Source: an uncultured Lysobacterales bacterium
GTDB lineage: Bacteria > Pseudomonadota > Gammaproteobacteria > Xanthomonadales > SZUA-36
Assembly (NCBI GenBank): GCA_937974465.1
Contig: CALJWY010000265.1
Location: forward strand, 1-5,425
DNA: 5,425 bases
Direction: 5' to 3'
Shown: piece by piece, positions 1 through 5,425 of the stretch
Numbering within the stretch: position 1 is the first letter of the stretch
Layout: each line of letters starts with the position of its first letter
Notes under the pieces: generated by a model
What the model was told of the DNA's origin: nothing
Seen by the model: the letters and a program-made list of their open reading frames with translations, nothing else
Databases searched by the model: none
Made by a program: the position numbers and the translations under genes

Positions 1-425
1 GTTATTACTGGATTACCGGTCGCGTGGATGATGTTCTGAATATCTCCGGTCACCGCATGGGGACCGCAGAGGTTGAAAGCGCACTGGTATCACATCCGCT
101 GGTTGCTGAATCTGCCGTTGTGGGCTATCCGCATGACATCAAGGGTCAGGGCATCTATGTATATGTGACGCTGATTGCCGGCCAACAGCCGAGTGATGAG
201 TTGCGAACCGAGTTACGCAACTGGGTACGCAAGGAAATCGGTCCCATTGCCACACCCGACCTTATCCAGTGGGCTCCCGGGTTGCCGAAGACCCGTTCCG
301 GTAAAATCATGCGCCGTATTCTGCGTAAGATTGCTGAGAACGATTATTCGAACCTGGGCGATACCTCAACACTGGCAGAGCCGGAAGTTGTGGATGCCTT
401 GATTGAAAGCAGAATGAATCGCTAA
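1..425 (+). CDS. acs: Acetyl-CoA synthetase, C-terminal part (5' end outside window)
   Basis: This is the C-terminal domain of an AMP-forming acetyl-CoA synthetase, a cytoplasmic enzyme that turns acetate, ATP and CoA into acetyl-CoA through an acetyl-adenylate. The frame is open from the left edge (first full codon at base 3) and begins YYWITGRVDDVLNISGHR, the hinge and A8 motif of the adenylate-forming superfamily. It continues with GTAEVESALVSHP and ends with the A10 motif PKTRSGKIMRR. The lysine of SGK (bases 303-305) is the catalytic residue of the family and the one known to be silenced by reversible acetylation. A GTG at base 24 could be read as a start but lies inside the conserved domain, so it is not one. 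About 140 of the usual 650 or so residues are present. The gene ends in TAA and converges on the - strand cluster. Propionyl-CoA synthetase is a less likely alternative. Confidence 0.95.
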   Translation, partial: YYWITGRVDDVLNISGHRMGTAEVESALVSHPLVAESAVVGYPHDIKGQGIYVYVTLIAGQQPSDELRTELRNWVRKEIGPIATPDLIQWAPGLPKTRSGKIMRRILRKIAENDYSNLGDTSTLAEPEVVDALIESRMNR

Positions 426-452
426 ACCCGGTTCAGCTGTTACCAACCATTA

Positions 453-482
453 CCGCCACCCCGGCAATAGCCGGGGTGGCGG
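453..482. terminator. Bidirectional hairpin terminator between convergent genes
   Basis: A perfect 13-bp GC-rich inverted repeat (453-465 with 470-482) encloses the 4-nt loop AATA. It lies 27 bp after the acs stop and 11 bp beyond the stop of the SLOG-membrane gene on the other strand. Placement and stability fit a terminator serving both convergent transcripts. Neither side has a strong T-run, so it may act weakly or mainly protect 3' ends. Confidence 0.75.
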
Positions 483-493
483 CGGATTCTGAA

Positions 494-2194
494 TTAGTTA
501 AAACCGCTGTGCTCCAATGGTCGCTCCCGGTGCATCAGTATCCATTCCGCATCTTCTTCAAGGGCGGCTGTACCAAGCGCCTTAAGTACTCTGCGCCGGA
601 ACTCGGGATCGTCAGAATCATCCAGTAAACGCCGGGCGTTGGCCAATACCCCTCTCATAAAGCGATATTGCTTGATCAGTTCTTTTTCTGCTTTCTTGTG
701 CGAATAGGCATCACGGATACCCGCGATAAGGGGGAAAGTACCCATCAGAACCAGTAACAGTTGACGCTGCAGGTCAGATAAGGCATGTCCAAAAATTGCC
801 AGGATGATGGCAATCATGATACCTACCCACAACGTGACCCGGCCAAGATTGGTTGTATGTTTAAAGCGGGTGGCCTTTTCTTTTTCCTTGCGTTTGTAAT
901 AGGACAACTGCCCTTGCTGGCTGGACTCGTCACCCACCCATTGGTCAATCACCCAGTCCACCCAAGCGGTTAACGGTTCATTGTCCCGGCTGCGCGCCAG
1001 ACTCACATTGCGCATGACGTGTCGTATCCACTCCAGGTCGACATCCTGTTTCTGTAAAAAATTATCGTAGGCGAACTCAGCCGACTGTACATCGATCACA
1101 CCCGCCAGGCTCCAGTAGAACTGCACCCTCAAACCCTCAGCCAGGGCCCGGTAATCGAGATGCTTACGGTGCCATTGACGGCGCTCCCCAACCTTGTAAA
1201 GAACAAATCCGGCAAAGAAAACCAGCAGGAAAATATAAACCAGGAAATCGAGTCCATCGATCTCCGAATATACAATGAAGATCAGCCCAATCAATACACC
1301 TATGATGTGTATGGCGATGAGACCCGCAGAGATACGTTTCTGAAAGTGAATCGCCAGCCAGTCAGCAATGCGATATTGCTCAGCGATCGTTCTGCTACCC
1401 ATTGGCAGCTCAAGATCCGGAGCATTTTCAAGCAGATTCGCGCCCTCTGCTTCAATCGCAACCTTGTATTTAAACATGTCGCGACTGTATTCCTGCAGAC
1501 CGTGTAAGGTTACCTCGTAATCCAAGGGCATATGATCACTGCTCTCTATACCCCAGTGGGCCGTTATCCAGGCGGTTTGCAGCGGCTTTAGATCATCACG
1601 TGGGTTTCCATCCGGGCGGTCCCTTGAACAAACAATATGATATGCCAGGTCATTTTCATTATCTGCCAGCAAGTTAGGGGATTCTTCAGCCATCGAATAA
1701 CCCGGCATCATACCGGTAAGATGGTAGTTGACCACTGCTGAGGTGCCGCCGGTGGCAGAGGACGTTTTACCGTCCCAAAGCGCCAGTAATATCTGGCTAT
1801 GGTTTGATATAAAGATACCCAACTGGGCGTACTGGCGGTCGCGTATATCCTCCGTCATTGGTAACCCATCAAATTCCGGCAACCTTCGGAGGTTGATGGT
1901 CCTTGCCTGTTTCAAAGAAGCCCTGAAAACTTCAACAGCCTCGGCTGACGAGAAATCCCGCTCATAATCAGCCTGCGGCATAGGTAGCGGCACTATCAGG
2001 TTAATGCCCATCTCGAGAGCAATATCCGTGACCAGCCGGTCACTGCCCTCGGCCAATGGCGTGATCAGTTGTAATTTGAGGTCAGGGAATTCACTTCTGA
2101 GATTCTGGAAAAAGTCCCGCACTTTTTCTTTAAGTGCGGGAACCTCATCTGCGACCAGGTCACGATGCCCCGTAACGCCGATAGTCAGGTGCAT
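494..2194 (-). CDS. SLOG-like nucleotide-binding domain fused to four membrane helices (putative membrane effector)
   Basis: A 566-residue protein. Residues 1 to about 160 look like a SLOG (LOG/DprA/TRPM-type Rossmann) domain: GVTGHRDL at 6-13 as the first strand and loop, ITPLAEGSDRL at 44-54 as a glycine-containing ligand loop, and LALWDG at 137-142 followed by a GGTSAVV stretch at 149-155. SLOG domains are known or predicted to bind nucleotides or NAD-derived signals. A linker (about 160-285) leads to two hydrophobic helices near 289-310 and 316-334, then a basic segment (ERRQWHRKHLDYRALAEGLR). A second pair of helices follows near 450-469 and 476-493, again ahead of a charged helical tail. 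The two-helix-plus-charged-tail units recall SLATT-type predicted pore-forming effectors, but I cannot confirm the family. The ATG sits directly before the first strand of the domain; upstream is only a modest GAGAAG ribosome site. It is the last gene of the cluster, 34 bp after the secreted-protein gene. The ligand-binding function and effector role are inferred. Confidence 0.85.
   Translation of the reverse strand: MHLTIGVTGHRDLVADEVPALKEKVRDFFQNLRSEFPDLKLQLITPLAEGSDRLVTDIALEMGINLIVPLPMPQADYERDFSSAEAVEVFRASLKQARTINLRRLPEFDGLPMTEDIRDRQYAQLGIFISNHSQILLALWDGKTSSATGGTSAVVNYHLTGMMPGYSMAEESPNLLADNENDLAYHIVCSRDRPDGNPRDDLKPLQTAWITAHWGIESSDHMPLDYEVTLHGLQEYSRDMFKYKVAIEAEGANLLENAPDLELPMGSRTIAEQYRIADWLAIHFQKRISAGLIAIHIIGVLIGLIFIVYSEIDGLDFLVYIFLLVFFAGFVLYKVGERRQWHRKHLDYRALAEGLRVQFYWSLAGVIDVQSAEFAYDNFLQKQDVDLEWIRHVMRNVSLARSRDNEPLTAWVDWVIDQWVGDESSQQGQLSYYKRKEKEKATRFKHTTNLGRVTLWVGIMIAIILAIFGHALSDLQRQLLLVLMGTFPLIAGIRDAYSHKKAEKELIKQYRFMRGVLANARRLLDDSDDPEFRRRVLKALGTAALEEDAEWILMHRERPLEHSGFN
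2109..2141 (-). promoter_or_regulatory. Terminator-like hairpin inside the 5' end of the SLOG gene
   Basis: On the coding (-) strand a perfect 10-bp stem (2132-2141 with 2115-2124) encloses the 7-nt loop AAAGAAA. One base after the stem comes TTTTT (2113-2109). It falls in codons 18-29, read as EVPALKEKVRDFF. The order stem then T-run holds only in the mRNA direction, the arrangement of an intrinsic terminator or attenuator. It could be a coincidence of codon choice, so function is inferred. Confidence 0.35.
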
Positions 2195-2228
2195 AACCGC
2201 TTCTCGTCAGCTTCCAGAACCTATTGTA

Positions 2229-2738
2229 TCAACCAGGACGGCCGGAACCATCATTGATGATTCGCGGATCCAGCTCAATCGTCGAGCTACCACCGGTGGC
2301 GGTAACCGTGTACCAGATTTCGTACGCTTGGGAGTTATTATTCCGGATACCTATATGGTTTGGACTTTGACTGACTGGAGTCACGACCCCGGATGATGCG
2401 TTGGCGTTGAAGTCGCTTGCAGCTACCGTGCTGATATTCCCCCAGTTGTTTTTTGAGTTGCCCAGGTAAACCTCTGACAGGGCCCAGTTTCCACCGCTTG
2501 CACAGCTGGCTTGCTCGAGATTGAAATTAATCTGCATAACTCCATTGGCACGCACACAACCATTGGTATTGTTCTGGGAACAGTTACCGCGTGTTGTTGC
2601 TTCCAATTGTGTCTGATTGGAGTTTACTTGCAGGCCGACACTGGCTGCTTGTGCTTGGGCAGTAGATTGAAACCCTGCAACAGACAATACTATCATCAGC
2701 GGCAGAAATGCTTTCGGTCCGGTCATTTTGTTTTTCAT
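2229..2738 (-). CDS. Small secreted Asn-rich protein, unknown family
   Basis: A 169-residue protein that I do not recognise. It begins with a clear signal peptide: a basic start (MKNKMTGPK), a hydrophobic core (AFLPLMIVLSVAGF) and a likely signal-peptidase I site after AQA at 27-29 or 29-31. No lipobox cysteine is seen, so the product should be soluble in the periplasm or exported. The mature part is about 140 residues with roughly 21 asparagines, many Ser, Thr and Gly, and three cysteines (C53, C61, C79), which allows one disulfide and one free thiol. Alternating hydrophobic and polar stretches such as EIWYTVTATGG suggest a beta-sandwich fold. It ends with ELDPRIINDGSGRPG. The start is well supported by a Shine-Dalgarno sequence 7 nt upstream. 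The gene lies 68 bp after the TIR-TPR gene and 34 bp before the SLOG-membrane gene, so it is probably co-transcribed with both. A role as an envelope-side partner of the TPR region is a guess from context. Confidence 0.85.
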   Translation of the reverse strand: MKNKMTGPKAFLPLMIVLSVAGFQSTAQAQAASVGLQVNSNQTQLEATTRGNCSQNNTNGCVRANGVMQINFNLEQASCASGGNWALSEVYLGNSKNNWGNISTVAASDFNANASSGVVTPVSQSPNHIGIRNNNSQAYEIWYTVTATGGSSTIELDPRIINDGSGRPG

Positions 2739-2745
2739 CTTTATT

Positions 2746-2752
2746 CTCCTTT
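2746..2752 (-). promoter_or_regulatory. Strong ribosome binding site of the secreted-protein gene
   Basis: The - strand reads AAAGGAG followed by a 7-nt AT-rich spacer and the ATG at 2738. This is the best Shine-Dalgarno match in the cluster and favours the first of the two nearby methionines (M1 over M5). It suggests the small secreted protein may be made at a higher level than its neighbours. Confidence 0.8.
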
Positions 2753-2770
2753 AACTTCCTATTTAGCAAA

Positions 2771-2798
2771 ATTGTTAATTATTGAACACACCTGGCAA
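2771..2798 (-). promoter_or_regulatory. Weak internal sigma-70-like promoter candidate
   Basis: In the AT-rich gap after the TIR-TPR stop, the - strand carries TTGCCA (2798-2793, five of six matches to the -35 consensus). A 16-bp spacer and AACAAT (2776-2771, four of six to the -10) follow. A start near 2764 would give a leader of about 25 nt before the ATG. It could drive the secreted-protein and SLOG genes separately from the TIR genes. AT-rich gaps often give such matches by chance. Confidence 0.25.
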
Positions 2799-2806
2799 GT
2801 CGTTAC

Positions 2807-4882
2807 TCACTGGCCAGAACACAACGAATAGGCCTTGCAAATTTGCATAAAGCTCACTTTAGTATAGCGCTTGCTCATCAAGTAGGCGGTCAATTCAATG
2901 GCATGGTCTTTATCACCGAGCATGATGGCCTGTTTTGCAGCAAGACTTACATCCTCACAATCACGGGTATTTCGATCATCACCCCTATAATCGGGTAATA
3001 GCGCCATTACAGATTCAGACGGCAACTCCTGCTGAAGCGCCCAAACCTGGAAAACTGCCTCGCTAATGAGTTGACCTGCATAACGGTCTCCGGGTAGCTT
3101 TGCCAGCAGGCCGGTTATTTTGTTCATGGCATCCTCCAACAGTTCAGCCGCCATTTCTGTGGCGCCCATCGATTGGGCAAGCCAAGCCCAGTCAAGCTGA
3201 AAGGCCGCGTAAAGCTTGATACCGGCATCCAGGTTTTCAAAGTCATGCAGAAAATTCTGCCATTCCTCGTCCAACTTCTCCAAGGCCGTCCATGCCTGGT
3301 CCCTTTTTTCAACATATGAATTTAAAACGATCAGGTCGCGGCTTCGATCAAGCATCCACAAATGGATGTCTTTTGATTCCGGGTTCTCCAGCAGTGCGGG
3401 ACGCATGAGTTCTACGGCCTTTTCAAGGCTTTCAATCGCGATTTCATTCTGTCCCATCTCTTCCTGCACCACGGCATAACCACTGTAGGCATAGGCCAGC
3501 CTGCGCATCCTGCCGGTGTTCTCCATATCTTCCGACCATAGTTCCCGCTCCAGGGCCAACTGTTTGCTGCGTGACTGAAGCGCACCTTCAAGGTCACAAA
3601 CCCCTCGTTGTGCATCAGCCAGGAAGGCATGTGATTGCCCCAGTTCTGACTGGTAATAGGTGTTCTTGGGGTCCAGCACCAGGGCGATCTGGTTATACTC
3701 CAGCGACGATTGCAGAAGCTGCAGGGCGCGCTCCGGCCTGTTTGCATCACGTCTCATCTGCATTGACCCGAGGTTGCTCAGGGCAAAGGACATCTCCAGC
3801 ACCCACTCGGCATTCTCCGGTTGCAACACGATCAACTGCCGGGTTATTTCTGCATAGGCGGCCAATGAATCCTCAGCGGTTTCCAGTGCGCCCAATTCCC
3901 TGTAGATAGAACCGATGTAGTACTCAGCCTGTCCCAGCTCAAAGAACGCCTCGAGATCATTATTATCACGACGGAAGGTTTCGGCCAACAGCGCCCAGGA
4001 GTCCTGGAACATCTCCATGGCCCGTCCAAACTCACCTTTTTGCCAATACTCAGTGCCTTGTTCACGCAATTCCATCGCAGCAGATTTGAGCGCACCCTCC
4101 CCGCTACCTGCCTTCATGACAAGACGGCCCAGTTGTTCTTGGTCCCATGCCTTGAGGCGGCCGAGATCAGCGGGGTCATCTGCCAGATTTAACATGGTTC
4201 GAAGCTCGTTGAGCTTGTACATCACCAGCGACTCACCCGAATCACGTCTTTGTTGTGCGGCAATACGGGCCGTGACTGCTGTTATCAATATTGCCGCCAG
4301 GACAACAGATGCAACTGCAGCCAATGCCCAGATTTTTTGTCGCTTTTGTAAATCCCGACGTCTTAACTGGTCGAGGGGAAGACCAAGCATGCCGGAAACC
4401 AGCTTCAACCTGGACAGGTGTTTACCATCTGCCCATTTGCGGATATCAGCAGCCAGCGGTTCGTGCAGGCCAATTTCTGCCAAGGCTGCAGGAAAACAGG
4501 CTGTCGATGTATCGACTCCTGCCGGATCGCCATCTACGATGATGCAGAAGATACGGTCCTGCCGCCCCAGGCTGGCGAAGTAACGGATTTCCTCGTTAAC
4601 CCAGTGTGAGGCTGCCGCTGCCGGAGAACAGATCACGATGATGTTCTCGGACTCTGAAAGCGCCTGCTTGACTGTATTTCCGAGGTCGGAGGCCGAGGAC
4701 AGGTCATCACGGTCCCTAAAAACAGGCTTGATCCGGGCAGGAACCTCACCCACATCGGTCTTGGTCCCGACCAGTTTGCGGGGCACACGGTACGACTCGA
4801 GAGCGCGATGCATCCCCGCGGCGAATCGTTCATCACGATGGCAATAGCTAATAAAGGCTTTGTATTTGTACTCGTTTTTCAC
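2807..4882 (-). CDS. TIR domain protein with transmembrane helix and TPR repeats
   Basis: A 691-residue protein from the GTG at 4882. Residues 5 to about 140 form a TIR domain: YKAFISYCHRDE (strand A), PVFRDRDDLSSASDLG (BB-loop region, about 53-68), and IIVICSPAAAASHWVNEE (about 81-98). The second glutamate of WVNEE (E98) aligns with the catalytic glutamate of NAD+-cleaving TIR enzymes such as SARM1, where the context is WVHKE. A basic stretch (RRRDLQKRQK) precedes one membrane helix at about 185-205, predicting a cytoplasmic TIR domain and an exported C-terminal part. From about 270 to 691 the protein is helical with about six TPR-like repeats. The frame stays open to an ATG at 5008, but that start would overlap the upstream gene by 53 bp and add 42 residues without family character. 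The GTG puts TIR strand A near the N-terminus, as expected, although no good Shine-Dalgarno precedes it. The enzyme activity is inferred. Confidence 0.9.
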   Translation of the reverse strand: MKNEYKYKAFISYCHRDERFAAGMHRALESYRVPRKLVGTKTDVGEVPARIKPVFRDRDDLSSASDLGNTVKQALSESENIIVICSPAAAASHWVNEEIRYFASLGRQDRIFCIIVDGDPAGVDTSTACFPAALAEIGLHEPLAADIRKWADGKHLSRLKLVSGMLGLPLDQLRRRDLQKRQKIWALAAVASVVLAAILITAVTARIAAQQRRDSGESLVMYKLNELRTMLNLADDPADLGRLKAWDQEQLGRLVMKAGSGEGALKSAAMELREQGTEYWQKGEFGRAMEMFQDSWALLAETFRRDNNDLEAFFELGQAEYYIGSIYRELGALETAEDSLAAYAEITRQLIVLQPENAEWVLEMSFALSNLGSMQMRRDANRPERALQLLQSSLEYNQIALVLDPKNTYYQSELGQSHAFLADAQRGVCDLEGALQSRSKQLALERELWSEDMENTGRMRRLAYAYSGYAVVQEEMGQNEIAIESLEKAVELMRPALLENPESKDIHLWMLDRSRDLIVLNSYVEKRDQAWTALEKLDEEWQNFLHDFENLDAGIKLYAAFQLDWAWLAQSMGATEMAAELLEDAMNKITGLLAKLPGDRYAGQLISEAVFQVWALQQELPSESVMALLPDYRGDDRNTRDCEDVSLAAKQAIMLGDKDHAIELTAYLMSKRYTKVSFMQICKAYSLCSGQ

Positions 4883-4885
4883 AGA

Positions 4886-4929
4886 ATAGTGCTTTGTCCC
4901 GACCCTGACCCCGCAAAATGCAGCACTAT
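4886..4929 (-). repeat. Inverted repeat and GGGTC direct repeat just before the TIR gene start
   Basis: Perfect 8-bp arms (4886-4893, ATAGTGCT on + ; 4922-4929, AGCACTAT) enclose 28 bases. The loop on the - strand holds GGGGTCAGGGTCGGGAC, an imperfect tandem of GGGTC. The downstream arm ends 3 nt before the GTG at 4882, so the folded mRNA would press against the start codon. The G-rich GGGGTCAGG core recalls the ends of REP-like palindromic elements, but I cannot show that it is one. Confidence 0.45.
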
Positions 4930-4955
4930 ACGGTATTTCATATCCACACAGCTTA

Positions 4956-5425
4956 TCAACCGGAAAGTTGATATTTTTTGCAGAAGCGGATAAATGAAGG
5001 ATCAGCATAGCCTTTTTGTTGAAGCTCTTTCACCTGGCTGACTGCATTTTCAATATCCCCTTCAAGCAATAACATCCGTGCGGTAACGTCTGCTTCAAAG
5101 CAGCTTTGAAGCTCGCCCTGTTGCAGAGTATTTAGCTCTCTGAAAACAGGCATGCTATCGCTAACATCTTCCCCGTGAACTTCCCACCATTGGAATCTTG
5201 TAAGGAGCAGCCTGGCTCGGCCGTTACGACCCAGCGCCTGCGAGTTAGCAAGGGTTGTCTGTAACTGCATAGATTTTCCGAGATGGCTGCTCGCGGCATC
5301 TTTATTTCCAAGCCGGGCTTCAACATCAGCATATTCGAGCAAGAGTCCAATATATACATGTAACAGAGCATTATCTATTTCTGTTGATTCAACGATAACA
5401 CCAAATTTGGAGTTCAATTCCTGCA
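4956..5425 (-). CDS. C-terminal part of a TPR-rich protein, likely paralogue of the TIR-TPR protein (5' end outside window)
   Basis: The frame is open from the right edge to a TGA at 4958-4956. About 156 residues are visible. A TTG at 5417 is not a convincing start because the frame continues upstream. The visible part is helical and TPR-like (YIGLLLEYADVEARLGNKDAA). Its last 130 or so residues can be lined up by eye with the end of the downstream TIR-TPR protein: RNGRARLLLTRFQWW against RYAGQLISEAVFQVW, a shared Cys before an alanine-rich helix, LLEGDIENAVSQVKEL against MLGDKDHAIELTAYL, and FIRFCKKYQLSG against FMQICKAYSLCSG. I infer that the missing N-terminal part carries a TIR domain and membrane helix, but a different N-terminal domain is possible. 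It lies 73 bp upstream of the complete TIR gene on the same strand. Confidence 0.8.
   Translation of the reverse strand, partial: QELNSKFGVIVESTEIDNALLHVYIGLLLEYADVEARLGNKDAASSHLGKSMQLQTTLANSQALGRNGRARLLLTRFQWWEVHGEDVSDSMPVFRELNTLQQGELQSCFEADVTARMLLLEGDIENAVSQVKELQQKGYADPSFIRFCKKYQLSG
5092..5112. repeat. 21-bp near-perfect palindrome inside the partial TPR gene
   Basis: Ten-base arms (5092-5101 and 5103-5112, gcttcaaagc and gctttgaagc) are separated by a single A. It encodes the segment LQSCFEA. No T-run follows on either strand. It may be a chance product of codon use. Confidence 0.3.

Noticed and set aside
2004..2396. A 130-codon open frame on the + strand across the gap between the secreted-protein and SLOG genes
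   Set aside because: It is antisense to the ends of two well-supported genes and its translation shows no family features.
2584..2769. A 61-codon - strand frame overlapping the start of the secreted-protein gene
   Set aside because: The strong ribosome site and the clear signal peptide belong to the overlapping 169-residue frame; this one shows neither.
4017..4583. A 188-codon open frame on the + strand
   Set aside because: It lies antisense within the TIR-TPR gene, has no ribosome site or recognisable domain, and its composition is that of a shadow frame.
4883..5008. A 42-residue N-terminal extension of the TIR protein starting at the ATG at 5008
   Set aside because: It would overlap the upstream coding region by 53 bp, runs through the inverted repeat, and has no family-like sequence. 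TIR proteins of this type begin just before the AFISY strand, which fits the GTG at 4882.
4883..5425. One TIR-TPR gene broken by a frameshift or stop into two pieces
   Set aside because: The upstream piece ends like a C-terminus and the downstream piece begins with a complete TIR N-terminus, so they are two genes in tandem, not fragments of one.
1..5425. CRISPR array, tRNA/rRNA genes, insertion sequence, or integrase-type attachment site
   Set aside because: No regularly spaced repeats, RNA-gene structure, transposase frame or paired terminal repeats were found on reading both strands.

Overview
The window looks like bacterial chromosomal DNA, most likely from a gammaproteobacterium (moderate confidence). 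The acetyl-CoA synthetase end at the left is of the usual proteobacterial type. The TIR-TPR proteins at the right begin with a stretch (AFISYCHRDE, FRDRDD, SPAAAASHWVNEE) that I associate with a family common in environmental gammaproteobacteria. No RNA genes, insertion sequence or CRISPR array are visible.

Layout: bases 1-425 hold the 3' end of acs on the + strand. A perfect 13-bp hairpin at 453-482 sits between acs and the convergent genes and probably terminates both transcripts. From 494 to the right edge every gene is on the - strand. In order of transcription (right to left) they are: the 3' end of a TPR-rich protein (4956-5425, cut by the window); a complete TIR-transmembrane-TPR protein (2807-4882); a small secreted Asn-rich protein of unknown family (2229-2738); and a protein with an N-terminal SLOG-like Rossmann domain followed by four predicted membrane helices (494-2194). 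The gaps are 73, 68 and 34 bp, so this is probably an operon whose main promoter lies outside the window. A weak internal promoter candidate precedes the small secreted gene.

How the genes may work together: TIR domains can cleave NAD+ and make cyclic nucleotide signals, and SLOG domains can bind such signals. In the Thoeris anti-phage system a TIR enzyme activates a SLOG-containing effector. Here the SLOG domain is fused to membrane helices rather than to an NAD+-degrading domain, and the TIR enzyme is itself predicted to be membrane-anchored with its TPR part outside the cytoplasm. This suggests, by inference only, a TIR-to-SLOG signalling module that ends in a membrane effector, possibly with an envelope-side sensor (TPR domain plus secreted protein). 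The upstream partial gene has a C-terminus resembling that of the TIR-TPR protein, so the TIR partner may be duplicated.

Two RNA-level oddities accompany these genes. A terminator-like hairpin lies inside the first 30 codons of the SLOG gene, and an inverted repeat ends 3 nt before the GTG start of the TIR gene, which has no convincing Shine-Dalgarno sequence.
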